Assembly: GCF_000264455.2 (NCBI RefSeq)
Contig: NC_017957.2
Coordinates: 124,001-188,000 of the forward strand
Direction: 5' to 3'
Origin: Tistrella mobilis KA081020-065
Lineage (GTDB): Bacteria > Pseudomonadota > Alphaproteobacteria > Tistrellales > Tistrellaceae
Length of the DNA stretch: 64,000 bases
Each line of letters starts with the position of its first letter. The first letter of the stretch is position 1. The notes under the pieces were generated by a model. That model saw only the letters and a list, made by a program, of their open reading frames with translations. It had not been told where the DNA came from and ran no database searches. Made by a program: the position numbers and the translations under genes. Of this stretch, positions 35,979 through 45,675 are shown piece by piece.

Positions 35979-38900
35979 GTGAAGGACAGCCTGCTTGGTG
36001 CATCGGCCTCGGGCGCCGGGGATGATTTCCACCACCGCTGGGTGGCCCGGGAAGTGCTGCAGCTGCTGGACCCCGACAGTCCGGTTGCCGGTATCACCGT
36101 CGAGGGTCTGCCCGGGGATGCGGTTCACCAAGGCCTTGGAGAGCATGGCCAGGCGGTGGACGTTACCTTGAGGCTGAGCGACGGCAGCTTTCGCTATCTC
36201 CAGCTCAAATACTCGGCAAGTCATCCGGAACAGGCCTGGAGCTGGGCGCGGCTGCTGACGCCCAAAAACCCCCGCAAGCCCGAAAGCAGCGTTCTGGGCA
36301 AGCTTGCCGGGCTGACGACGGCCGGCGAACTGCAGGGGTGCTTCTCCATCGTCACCAACCAGCCGCTTGCCGGGGAGGTCGCGCGCGAAGTCGAGGCATT
36401 GCGGGGCGAGGGGCCGGTCGAGGCGGCGGTCGAAGCACGCGGGCAAGAGCTTTGCGAAAAACTGACGCTGGATGCCGACCAGCTGCGCCGCTTTCTCAGG
36501 GCCTGGGATCTGGCGGGCTTCGGCGAGGTTTCACGCCTGCGCTTGCAGACGGAGGTTATCGCCCGGCTTGCGACGAGCATCGATGGCGATGCGCGGTCCG
36601 ATGCCGATTATTTCCGGCAGAAGATCATGGAGCTGATGCTGCCCGAGGGACGGCAAGAGCCGGAGATCACGCGGGAAACGGTGCTGAGCTGGCTGGGGAT
36701 CGGGACCGAGGCGGATCTGTTTCCGGCACCGTCACGGATCATCCCGCCGGAACACCTGATCACGCGCCGGGTGGCGCGTACGCTGGTGGAGAAACTGACC
36801 GCACCGGCTGAACGGCCCTTGCGGATCCATGCCGATGGCGGCTGCGGCAAGACCAGTCTGGTGACCGCGCTTGGGGGGTTGCTACCCCCAGGATCGGAGG
36901 TCTTCGTCTATGATTGTTATGGCGGCGGGCTGTTCCTGGCGAGCGATGCCGGTCGCCACCGGCCGGAGCAGGCCTTCATCCAGATCGGCAACGAGATGGC
37001 GGCGCGGCTGCGCACGCCCTTCGTCATCCGGCGCCAGACGATCAGCGCCGAGCCGTTCAGGGTTTTTCATCGCCGGGTGACGGCGGCATCCCGGATCCTG
37101 GCGGACCGGGATCCGGCGGCGCGGCTGGTGCTGGTCTTCGATGCGGTCGACAATGCCCGCAAGGCGGCGGAGCATTGGAGGGACGACTGCTTTCTCGATC
37201 CCCTTCAGGCGGCAAGCGGCTGGCCCGACAATGTCCGCATCGTGGTGACCTGCCGGACCGCCCGGCTGGACGAGGTGGGGCCGGCCTGGCGCTATGAAGA
37301 CTTTCTGATCGAGCCCTTCGATGAGGCCGAGACCCGCAGCTTCGTGGCGCTACGGCAACCGGCATGGCCGGTGGCTGTCGCCGACCGGCTGTTCGACCTG
37401 ACCGGCGGCAATCCGCGGCGCCTGGCCTATGCGGTGGACGGCCTCAAGGAGGATGGGGCAGGGCAGGCGGTCGAGCGTCTGCTGCCGCGGGAACCGGGGC
37501 TGGATCCGCTGTTCCGGAAGCGGATCAGGGAAGCGGGGATCCGGTTTGCCGACGAGCGGCTGGTGTGGCGGGTGCTGGGCGCGCTCGCCCGTTTGCCCCG
37601 GCCGGTGCCGGGCGAGATCCTGGCGGCGGTCACCGGCCTGACGGCCCCGGATATTCAGGACATCGCCACCGATACCGGCGGTCTGACCCATCATCCGGGC
37701 GGCTGGTCGTTCACCGACGAGGATTTCGAACATGTCGTCGGGATCGAAACGGCCGCCGACGGACCGGCGCTGCTTTCTGCCGCCGCAGATCTGATCCAGG
37801 CCCGGGCCGGGCAGGATGCCTGGGCCGCCCGGGCGCTGGGTCAGGTGCTGGTCGGCGCGGATCGCCTCGATGCGCTCTATGATCTGGTCAGGGGAGATCC
37901 GGCCTTTCCGGACGACATGTCGGAGGGGACCAAGGCCTATGTGAAGACGCAGCGCCTTGCCCTCGCCATCCGGGCCTGCCGTGCGCGCGACGATATCGAT
38001 CAGGCGACCCTGCTGCTGATCGCGCAGGCAGAAGGGCTGCATCGGCAGAGGCTGCTGAACGAGCTGATCCTGGGCAATCTGGATCTGGCGTGTCGGTTTG
38101 AGCGGGAAACGGCGGAGCGGCTGGTTCTGTCTGATCCGACGCACCGGGAACATCGTGCGCGACTTGATGTCGAACTGGCGGCAGCCCTGGCGGAGACCGA
38201 CAAGATCGCAGCACGCCGCCATGAATTGTGGTGGGAGATCTATCTCAGATACCACCGGGACAGGCTCGACGGTCGTGACGTCAACGACGAGATGCTTGCG
38301 GCCGAGTACCGGTTCAACCGCGACATATCGGGTCAGGAAATGGCCTTGCGCCGCCTGAGGCGCTGGCGCCCGCTCACAGCTCTGACGGGGGTGTTCCGCA
38401 TCCTCGCCGAACAGGATGCCGGGTGGCGACCGCAGGTCCTGCTGGAGGTCATGGACGGGAAACGCTGGCCACCGGTCATTCTGGCCCCGCTGATGACGGC
38501 TGCGCTGCTTGCGGGGATCGGCTTCGACGATCCGATCCTCCGTGCGACCTTGCGGCGGCTGGCCGGGGCGAGCCGTGCCCGCTGGTCGTCCCAATCCGGC
38601 AACAGACCCCGCAACCAACCGCTCCTCGCCACGGATGAGGCCGTCCTGTTCCTGTGCGAACGGGCGGTGATCGATCCTGGCCTCCACGACACGGTGCGGA
38701 CCATTATCGATAAGGCGTTTCCGCGGCCGGATGTCGACGACGAGGAAGCGCTTTCTGGAGTCCGGGCGAAGGCCGTGCACTATGCCCGGATGTTTGCTCT
38801 GCGCGAAGTGCTCGACGGCAGCCCGGTAGATATCGAAACCTGGCTCATTCCCGAGAAGGAGATGCCAACGTCGCACCCTGCTGGCCAACGACAGCACCAT

Positions 38901-41900
38901 CACGATGATGAGCCAAGCCGGGAGCAGTTCTTGAGCGACCATCGTAACAGGGCATTGATTTCTCTGATCAGGCCTTGGGGTGGCGCGCGTGCAACGATGT
39001 CGTTTTTTACCCGGGAGGCGGATACCGATGCTGCGTGGGCGACTTTCACTTCGGCGATGCACGCCGAACACCCAAATGAAATGACGCTTCATCGGGACGC
39101 CGTCTGCCTGCTCCTTCGCGCCCATATACTGCATCAATGTCTGGGTGGCACGGACGTTACAACCCTCTTCGAGGGCATGTGGAGGCTGCTGAAGAGTTGG
39201 CAGGTCTCGCTGACCGACGTCCAGATCGATCTCGTCCGGTCGCTGACCCTGACACCTCAGGGCCATGACGCGGCGGCGGCCCTGCTCTCGATCCTGGAAA
39301 CATCGCTGCCGGGGGCGTTCGGTTCGGCGAAACACCTGTCGGACGCGCAGGCTGACTGCGCCCGGGCCGCCCTGCCTATTGATCCCGATCTGGCACAGCA
39401 TTTCTTCGCTGAAGCGATCAGAAGTACTGAAAAGGTCGATATCGAGGCGGCGGCGGAGCTGGCCGCCGCCTCGGCGGTCAGCCGGGCGGGGCTGGGCGGG
39501 ACGCGGGCGGACCGCCTGAGGCTTGCGCAGCGGCTGGGGGATGCCGCCGGGGCCACGGCCGTGGCGCTCGCCTGGGACGGCTTTCCCTGGGCGGATGTCA
39601 TCACCGGCATCGCTGCGGCGGATCTCGGGGTCGGCCTGGCCGCTGCCGCCCGCTGGCACGATCTCGGGGAGGTGGCGTATGAGACCACCATCCCGGCTCT
39701 GCTGACCAGCCGGGCGGGCGAGGCCCTGGGCCTGACCCGCCGATATGCGCTCGCCTGTCTGGCGGGTGATGACTGCCCGACTCTTGCCCGGATCGCCGGC
39801 GGAACCCCGGTGCCCGAGAGCATCATCGCCCGCGAGCTGCACGACGCTCTGATCTCCGGAGACCCCGCGCAGGCAATGGCGACCTTCGAGCAGATCGGCG
39901 GCCTGCCGGGCGCGGCCGCGAGCCCGTCCCGGCTGGCGGCCCAGGACTGGTACGAGCAGATGCAATCCTGGAATTTGTCGGGGGCGAGTGGGGCGGCCTC
40001 CACGCCTTCAGATCCGCCCGCAGACCCGCCGCTGACGACAGCCGAGGCGGTGAGGGCGGCCCTGGCAGAACCGATGATCGACTATGTCCGGCTTGCCGCG
40101 CGGGTCGGCGGGCGCCATCTCCGGGTGGGTTTTCTGGAGGCCGCCGTGGCCAGTGCCGCGCCGCGCGGAGATCTGTGGATCGTATTGCCCCGGATCATCA
40201 AGAGGTGGCGGGATTATGCACCGGTCGCCAACTGGGCGCGCGAGAACCTGATCCCCCATCTGCCGGACGCGCTGCCCACTCTTCTCGCATGGACCGGTCA
40301 GAACCCGCGCGGCATCGAAAACCTGCTGCAGGCGACGGGCCTGCCGCCGGAGGCGCAGGCCGAGGGGCTTCTGGACGCGATCGCCCGCAATGCCGACCAT
40401 CTCTCGGCCGACAGCCTGTTCACGCTGATCGGCGTTCTGGCCGCCCGGGTCCGCCCCGAAACCCGCAACAGCCTGGCCGGCGATCTGATCACGCGCATCG
40501 CCGGGCGCGTGGGGCGTGAGCCGCGGGTCGTTCTCTTCGGCCAGGAGGTGCCGGAAGATCCGACCCTCTGCCTTGCCCGCCTGATCTTTGCCGCCATGGG
40601 CGACATGGACGGCCGGGTGCGCTGGCGTGCGGCCCATGCGGCGCTGATCCTGATCGAGGATGGCGACCCGGTGGTGGCGCCCTTGATTGCGCAGCTGGCA
40701 GTGGAGGCGGAACCGGTCTTCTCAAGCCGGGATTTCTACGTCTATGCCGCCCGCGAACAGCTGTTATGGACCCTCTGGCGCGGGGCGCAAACGGCGCCCG
40801 CGGTGATCGCCCCCCATGCGCCGGAGATCCTGGCGCATCTGCGCGGCACCAGCCATCTGATGGCGCGCGAGGCGGGGCGGCGGTTGCTGCTTGGCCTGGC
40901 TGAGCGCGGCCATATCGGTCTGGGCGATGCGGATCGGCTGTGGCTCGATGGTCTGAATCGGAGGGCGTTGCCGCGCAGCCCGGGGAAGGGGGGTGCGGCG
41001 GGCGGCCGGCTTCACGACGGGAAGACGCGCGCGTTCAGCTTCGACATCACCGACACCATACCCTATTGGTACAGAGGCCCCGCGGCCTTCTTCGGTCTGG
41101 AGATGGACGCGTTTCTGGACCGGGTGGAGGCCTGGATTGACGGCCGGTGGGGATATGGTGGAGCCGGTCATCACGGACGGGAGGCGCGGACGAAGCGTCT
41201 CAACAGCGCGTCTTTGGGAGCCTCGTCACACAGCCAGGGCGTGCGACCGCTTTTGGCGCCGCTCTCCAGATATCTGGAATGGCACGGCATGATGTGTGCC
41301 CTGGGCGAGTTGATCGGGACCCGGCCGCTCGTTGCAGACACAGGCATGTATGGGGACTTCGACGACTGGTGCGACGGCCATCTGCCGACGATCGGGCCGT
41401 TCTGGCTCAGCGATCTGCGCACCCCGCCGCCCATGGAGCCGCGTTTCTGGGGCGTGTTGCCGGACGGTGACGTGGCTGCGAATCGTGTCTCTGGGAACGA
41501 CATGTGGCCGCACTCAGTCCATGACGCCGTGTTGACCCGGGAACTCTGCGCGGCCGATGGGGGGCGTGTCGTCGCGGGGGATTTCACACTGCGCTGGCAG
41601 GTACATCAGCAGCGTGTCAGCATTCGCTCGGCTCTGGTTGCGCATGACCGGGCGGCTGATGTCGCGCACCTCATGCTTCAGGCAGACAGCCACATGGATT
41701 TCATCGTGCCTGGCGTCGGAGATCATCCGGGTAAGCCGTTCAGCGAGCGCTTCACAGGCTGGCTCCGGTACGACGACTCCGATGTCCGTGGGGATGAACA
41801 TGACGAGGCCCGCGGCGATATCTCCGGCATAGCTGCCGCGCCCTGCCATCCGGCCCTCCCGCTGGTTCACGACCCCCGCGCCGCGGCCTTCGTGGATAGC

Positions 41901-42170
41901 GGGGGGCGGCCGTTGATGTGGCTTGCGCAGTGGTCTTCCGCCGGCCGGTCGGGCAGCTCGGGCTGGCGCCTGACGGCCGGGACCGAGGCGCTGGACCGGC
42001 TGGTGCAGACCAGCGGGATGACCCTGCTGACCTGTGTCGAAATCAGGCGGACGTATTCAGGCGACGACCGTCGTACAGAGCCGCCGCCGACATATTGGGC
42101 CGTCTGGCTTCACGAAGCCGATGGCGGGCTGCGATATGTCGGCCAGTCCTGCACCCGCCGATCCCCTTGA
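35979..42170 (+). CDS. Giant STAND NTPase with N-terminal nuclease-like domain (Avs-like defence candidate)
   Basis: About 2063 residues from GTG 35979, which has GAGG ten bases upstream; in-frame starts exist up to 35886. Residues 1-90 match the dsDNA-nuclease (DUF4297/Cap4) pattern of the PD-(D/E)XK fold: E42 in ITVEGLPGD, D61 in QAVDVTLRLSDGS, then Q75-L-K77. A P-loop (HADGGCGKTS) lies near 284-293, a Walker B-like strand (RLVLVFDAVDNA) near 378-390 and a sensor-type VVTCRTARLDEV near 425, the layout of STAND/NACHT ATPases. The remaining 1500 residues are helical repeats and a distinct C-terminal region, with no catalytic motif that I recognise. No membrane segment is visible. By analogy to Avs proteins, a phage protein would be sensed by the C-terminal part and trigger DNA cleavage; this is inference. 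Confidence 0.82.
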   Translation: MKDSLLGASASGAGDDFHHRWVAREVLQLLDPDSPVAGITVEGLPGDAVHQGLGEHGQAVDVTLRLSDGSFRYLQLKYSASHPEQAWSWARLLTPKNPRKPESSVLGKLAGLTTAGELQGCFSIVTNQPLAGEVAREVEALRGEGPVEAAVEARGQELCEKLTLDADQLRRFLRAWDLAGFGEVSRLRLQTEVIARLATSIDGDARSDADYFRQKIMELMLPEGRQEPEITRETVLSWLGIGTEADLFPAPSRIIPPEHLITRRVARTLVEKLTAPAERPLRIHADGGCGKTSLVTALGGLLPPGSEVFVYDCYGGGLFLASDAGRHRPEQAFIQIGNEMAARLRTPFVIRRQTISAEPFRVFHRRVTAASRILADRDPAARLVLVFDAVDNARKAAEHWRDDCFLDPLQAASGWPDNVRIVVTCRTARLDEVGPAWRYEDFLIEPFDEAETRSFVALRQPAWPVAVADRLFDLTGGNPRRLAYAVDGLKEDGAGQAVERLLPREPGLDPLFRKRIREAGIRFADERLVWRVLGALARLPRPVPGEILAAVTGLTAPDIQDIATDTGGLTHHPGGWSFTDEDFEHVVGIETAADGPALLSAAADLIQARAGQDAWAARALGQVLVGADRLDALYDLVRGDPAFPDDMSEGTKAYVKTQRLALAIRACRARDDIDQATLLLIAQAEGLHRQRLLNELILGNLDLACRFERETAERLVLSDPTHREHRARLDVELAAALAETDKIAARRHELWWEIYLRYHRDRLDGRDVNDEMLAAEYRFNRDISGQEMALRRLRRWRPLTALTGVFRILAEQDAGWRPQVLLEVMDGKRWPPVILAPLMTAALLAGIGFDDPILRATLRRLAGASRARWSSQSGNRPRNQPLLATDEAVLFLCERAVIDPGLHDTVRTIIDKAFPRPDVDDEEALSGVRAKAVHYARMFALREVLDGSPVDIETWLIPEKEMPTSHPAGQRQHHHDDEPSREQFLSDHRNRALISLIRPWGGARATMSFFTREADTDAAWATFTSAMHAEHPNEMTLHRDAVCLLLRAHILHQCLGGTDVTTLFEGMWRLLKSWQVSLTDVQIDLVRSLTLTPQGHDAAAALLSILETSLPGAFGSAKHLSDAQADCARAALPIDPDLAQHFFAEAIRSTEKVDIEAAAELAAASAVSRAGLGGTRADRLRLAQRLGDAAGATAVALAWDGFPWADVITGIAAADLGVGLAAAARWHDLGEVAYETTIPALLTSRAGEALGLTRRYALACLAGDDCPTLARIAGGTPVPESIIARELHDALISGDPAQAMATFEQIGGLPGAAASPSRLAAQDWYEQMQSWNLSGASGAASTPSDPPADPPLTTAEAVRAALAEPMIDYVRLAARVGGRHLRVGFLEAAVASAAPRGDLWIVLPRIIKRWRDYAPVANWARENLIPHLPDALPTLLAWTGQNPRGIENLLQATGLPPEAQAEGLLDAIARNADHLSADSLFTLIGVLAARVRPETRNSLAGDLITRIAGRVGREPRVVLFGQEVPEDPTLCLARLIFAAMGDMDGRVRWRAAHAALILIEDGDPVVAPLIAQLAVEAEPVFSSRDFYVYAAREQLLWTLWRGAQTAPAVIAPHAPEILAHLRGTSHLMAREAGRRLLLGLAERGHIGLGDADRLWLDGLNRRALPRSPGKGGAAGGRLHDGKTRAFSFDITDTIPYWYRGPAAFFGLEMDAFLDRVEAWIDGRWGYGGAGHHGREARTKRLNSASLGASSHSQGVRPLLAPLSRYLEWHGMMCALGELIGTRPLVADTGMYGDFDDWCDGHLPTIGPFWLSDLRTPPPMEPRFWGVLPDGDVAANRVSGNDMWPHSVHDAVLTRELCAADGGRVVAGDFTLRWQVHQQRVSIRSALVAHDRAADVAHLMLQADSHMDFIVPGVGDHPGKPFSERFTGWLRYDDSDVRGDEHDEARGDISGIAAAPCHPALPLVHDPRAAAFVDSGGRPLMWLAQWSSAGRSGSSGWRLTAGTEALDRLVQTSGMTLLTCVEIRRTYSGDDRRTEPPPTYWAVWLHEADGGLRYVGQSCTRRSP

Positions 42171-44158
42171 CCCACCGCCCCCACCCCGGCACAACGGATC
42201 GGGCACAGACACCAGACAGCGAGGGCCGGTTCCTGACGACGGGAGAGAGGGGCGGCAGGCAGGGGGAGGGCCGGCGGCGCATCCGCAGCCTGGGCCTCCA
42301 GGCCCTGGGGCTTGCCGGGGTTGCGGTGGCGGCCCTGGTGACGGCGCTGGTGCATGGCCATGTCACCCGCAGCAATCTGCACGATCTGCGCGAGCGGAGC
42401 CTGAACACGTTGCGGCTGACCGAGGCCACCTTGCGCGGGCAGCTGCTGCGTTTCGACCGGCTGCCGGGGCTGCTGGCCGATGAGCGGACGATCCGGGCGC
42501 TGCTGCTGAGGCCAGGGGATCCCGGGCTGGCCGATCAGGCCAACCGGTATCTGAAGGACACCGCCACCCGGCTGGGGGCATCGGATCTCTATCTGATGAC
42601 CCGCGACGGCGAGACCATCGCTGCCAGCAATTACGACCAGCCGCAATCCTTCGTCGGCGGCAATTTCGCCTTCCGCCCCTATTTCCGCGATGCGCTGACG
42701 CAGGGCGAGGGCCGGTTCTTCGCGCTGGGCACCACCTCCAACAAGCGCGGCTATTATGTCGGCGCGCCGGTGGTGGTCTACGACCGGGCGGCAGGGCTGC
42801 GGGCGCTGGGCGTGCTGGTCATCAAGGTCGATCTGGACGATATCGAACGCGCCTGGGCCGGCAATGATCCGCGGATCATCGTCACCGACCCCGAAGGCAT
42901 CGTGTTCATGTCCAACCGGCCCGACTGGCTCTATCGCGGTCTCGGCCGACGCAGCGCCGAGGACATGGCCCGGTCGCGCGCCACCCGGCGCTATGCCGAC
43001 CAGGAGGTGGGCGAGATTCCGGTGATCGCCCGGCGCCATCTGGAGCTGGGCAGTCTGGAAGGGGGGCGCGACGCCGGGGCGGATCTGATCTGGGTTGCCA
43101 CTGAAGGTGGTGGAGAAAACGAATATCTCGCGGTTAAGACGCAGATGCCGGATGCCGACTGGACGGTGATGGTGTTGAGCGCCACCGCGGCCGCGCGGCT
43201 GGATGCGCTGGTCTTTGCGATCGCCGCCCTGCTGGCCATGGGGGTCACGGGCACCGGCGGCATGCTGGTCTGGCAGCGCCGCCGTCAGCTGGCCGAGCGG
43301 CTGGCGGTGCAGCAGGCGACGCAGGCCGAACTGGAGAGGCGGGTGACCGCGCGCACCGCCGAACTCGCTCGCACCAACCGTGCGCTGGAAGAGGAGGTCG
43401 AGGAACGCATCGCCGCCGAGGCCCGGCTGCGCGAGACCCAGAGCGAGCTGATCCAGGCCGGCAAACTGGCGGCGCTGGGCCAGATGTCGGCGGCGCTCAG
43501 CCATGAGTTCAACCAGCCACTGTCGGCCGCGCGCAATTATGCCGAAAATGCCGGCCTGTTCCTGGCACGCGGCGAGTTGGCCGAGGTGGAGGCCAATCTG
43601 GGCCGCATTCAGGAGATGATCGACCGCACCACCCGGATCAGCCGCCATCTGCGCGATTTCGCCCGCAAGCCCGATCAGGCGCTGCGCCCGGTGGCGCTGG
43701 CGCCGACCATCGCCGCGGTGCAGGAACTGCTGGGCTGGCGGCTGCGCCAGGCCGGCGCCGAATTGATCGTGGACCTGGACGATCCGGATCTGGCAGTGAC
43801 CGCGGGGGCGGTGCGGCTGCAACAGGTGCTGGTCAACCTGCTGACCAATGCGCTGGACGCGACCGCCGATGCCGCCGATCGCCGGCTGCATCTTCAGGCC
43901 CGGCGCGTGGCCGGGGGCCGTGTCGAGCTGCGGCTGCGCGATCACGGGCCGGGCGTGCCGGTGCAGCTGCGCGCGCGGATCTTCGACCCGTTCTTTTCGA
44001 CCAAAGAGGTCGGCAAGGGGCTGGGGCTCGGCCTGTCGATCTCCTACAACATCGTCAGCGATTTCGATGGCGTGCTGGAGGTGCAGGATCATCCGGGCGG
44101 CGGCGCCGAATTCGTGGTCCGCCTGCACGAGGCCGATCGGGAAGGGGAGGGAACATGA
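42167..44158 (+). CDS. DctB-like sensor histidine kinase (start uncertain)
   Basis: A membrane histidine kinase paired with the response regulator that follows (4-bp overlap). It shows a first membrane helix (LGLQALGLAGVAVAALVTAL), a dCache-like periplasmic sensor (DLYLMTRDGETIAASNY, FVGGNFAFRPYFRDAL) and a second helix near LVFAIAALLAMGVTGTGG. A coiled coil follows, then the H-box ALSHEFNQPLSAARNYAEN, N-box LVNLLTNALDA and the G-boxes. No ATG, GTG or TTG occurs between 42170 and the first helix. The only ordinary in-frame start is TTG 42167, which overlaps the stop of the STAND gene (TTGA). A non-standard start near 42280, after GGGGGAGG, is the alternative. Confidence 0.85.
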   Translation: MTHRPHPGTTDRAQTPDSEGRFLTTGERGGRQGEGRRRIRSLGLQALGLAGVAVAALVTALVHGHVTRSNLHDLRERSLNTLRLTEATLRGQLLRFDRLPGLLADERTIRALLLRPGDPGLADQANRYLKDTATRLGASDLYLMTRDGETIAASNYDQPQSFVGGNFAFRPYFRDALTQGEGRFFALGTTSNKRGYYVGAPVVVYDRAAGLRALGVLVIKVDLDDIERAWAGNDPRIIVTDPEGIVFMSNRPDWLYRGLGRRSAEDMARSRATRRYADQEVGEIPVIARRHLELGSLEGGRDAGADLIWVATEGGGENEYLAVKTQMPDADWTVMVLSATAAARLDALVFAIAALLAMGVTGTGGMLVWQRRRQLAERLAVQQATQAELERRVTARTAELARTNRALEEEVEERIAAEARLRETQSELIQAGKLAALGQMSAALSHEFNQPLSAARNYAENAGLFLARGELAEVEANLGRIQEMIDRTTRISRHLRDFARKPDQALRPVALAPTIAAVQELLGWRLRQAGAELIVDLDDPDLAVTAGAVRLQQVLVNLLTNALDATADAADRRLHLQARRVAGGRVELRLRDHGPGVPVQLRARIFDPFFSTKEVGKGLGLGLSISYNIVSDFDGVLEVQDHPGGGAEFVVRLHEADREGEGT

Positions 44159-45513
44159 CCGCAGGCCGCGTGCTGGTGGTGGACGACGATGCCGATCTGC
44201 TGGGCTCGGTGCTGCAGTCGATGAAGCTCGCCGGGCTTGCCGCCCAGGGCTTCGGTGGCGGGCTGGAGGCGCTGGAGCATATTTCGGGCGGGTTCGACGG
44301 TGTTGTCGTCACCGACATCCGCATGCCGGATCTGGACGGGATGAGCCTGATGACCCGGATCCGCGAGATCGACCCCGACATTCCGGTCATCCTGGTCACC
44401 GGCCATGGCGATGTGCCGCTGGCGGTGCGGGCGATGCGCGAAGGCGCGCACGACTTCATCGAGAAACCGTTTTCCGGCGCGCATCTGGCCAGCCTTGCCG
44501 CCCGGGCGCTGGATTTCCGGCAGCTGGTGCTGGACAACCGCCGCCTGCGGGCGGTGGCCGGGCAGGCCGACGATCTGGAAACCCGGCTGGTCGGCCGGTC
44601 GGCGGCGATGATCGATCTGCGCCGGCGGATCCGCACCATCGGCCCCACCGATGCCGATGTGCTGATCGAGGGCCCGACCGGTGCCGGCAAGGATCTGGTG
44701 GCACGCACCCTGCACGACCTGTCGCCGCGCCGCGACCGGCCCTTCGTCGCCATCGCCTGTTCGGCCCTGCCGGCCACGATGATCGAATCGGAGCTGTTCG
44801 GCCATGATCCGGGCGCCTTTCCGGGGGCGATCCGCGCACGCATGGGCCGGTTCGAACATGCCCGCGGCGGCACCATCCTGCTCGACGATATCGGGGCGAT
44901 GCCGATCGATCTTCAGGCCCGTTTGCTCAGGGTGATCGAAGAGCGGATGATGACGCCGATGGGCAGCAACAGCCCGATCCCGCTGGATGTGCGCTTCATG
45001 GCCACCAGCCGCACGCCGCTCGACCACGAGGTGGAAGCCGGGCGCTTCCGGCCGGATCTGCTCTACCGGCTGAATGTCGTCAGCCTGCGCGTGCCGGCGC
45101 TCGCCGAACGGCCCGAAGACGTGCCCGCTTTGTTCGACCGGCTGCTGGCCGAGGCTCATGCCCGCCACCGCCTGCCCGACCGGCCGGCCTCTCCGGATCT
45201 TCTGGCCGAAATGGCGCGGCGCGACTGGCCGGGCAATGTCCGCGAGCTGCGCAATGCCGCCGAGCGGGTGGCGCTGGGCCTGGCCGATCCGGCCGCGGCG
45301 CCGGCCGGCGGGGAGGGCGGGGCGGCACCGACGCTCGCCGATCTGATGGCCGAGCATGAACGCCGGATCCTGATCGATGCGCTGATCCGCCATCGCGGCG
45401 TGCTGAAGCCGGTCTACGAGACGCTCGGCCTGTCGTGCAAGACGCTCTACGACAAGCTGGTCCGCCACGGCATCGACAAGACCCGGTTCGTGGGCAGCGA
45501 CGAGGGCATGTAA
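44155..45513 (+). CDS. DctD-like response regulator, AAA+ type
   Basis: A 452-residue regulator with receiver domain (VLVVDDDADLLGSV; phosphoacceptor Asp in VVVTDIRMPDLDGM), AAA+ domain (Walker A EGPTGAGKD; Walker B GGTILLDDI; arginine-finger region FRPDLLYRLNVV) and a C-terminal Fis-type helix-turn-helix (RGVLKPVYETLGLSCKTLYDKL). The sigma-54 contact loop, normally GAFTGA, reads GAFPGA, and Walker B has D-D in place of D-E. These changes raise the question whether it still works with sigma-54. It overlaps the kinase gene (ATGA) and probably controls the TRAP genes downstream. Confidence 0.9.
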   Translation: MTAGRVLVVDDDADLLGSVLQSMKLAGLAAQGFGGGLEALEHISGGFDGVVVTDIRMPDLDGMSLMTRIREIDPDIPVILVTGHGDVPLAVRAMREGAHDFIEKPFSGAHLASLAARALDFRQLVLDNRRLRAVAGQADDLETRLVGRSAAMIDLRRRIRTIGPTDADVLIEGPTGAGKDLVARTLHDLSPRRDRPFVAIACSALPATMIESELFGHDPGAFPGAIRARMGRFEHARGGTILLDDIGAMPIDLQARLLRVIEERMMTPMGSNSPIPLDVRFMATSRTPLDHEVEAGRFRPDLLYRLNVVSLRVPALAERPEDVPALFDRLLAEAHARHRLPDRPASPDLLAEMARRDWPGNVRELRNAAERVALGLADPAAAPAGGEGGAAPTLADLMAEHERRILIDALIRHRGVLKPVYETLGLSCKTLYDKLVRHGIDKTRFVGSDEGM

Positions 45514-45540
45514 CCCCGGCTACACACCGCCCGGCGGATC

Positions 45541-45558
45541 TGGGTAGATTTCTACCCA
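45541..45558. promoter_or_regulatory. Palindrome upstream of the TRAP transporter genes
   Basis: TGGGTAGA and TCTACCCA are perfect 8-bp inverses separated by TT, 28 bp past the regulator's stop and 118 bp upstream of the TAXI protein start. It is a good candidate binding site for the DctD-like regulator. I see no convincing -24/-12 promoter next to it. Confidence 0.55.
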
Positions 45559-45675
45559 TCTCTGGAAAAATCCTGAGATTTCATGAAGCTGGAGATGTCC
45601 GGGCGGTTGTCCGCGCCCGGCCGTTCCCGCAACAGTTCTTCCCGAAAGCACAAACACGATACGGGAGGAAAGCAG

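Noticed and set aside
37350-39965. 871-codon minus-strand frame opposite the STAND gene
   Set aside because: Runs antisense to the NTPase and helical domains without a ribosome site or known motif.
45560-45675. Sigma-54 promoter upstream of the TRAP genes
   Set aside because: A GG-N10-GC arrangement can be found near 45594-45607 but neither half matches the TGGCAC/TTGC consensus.
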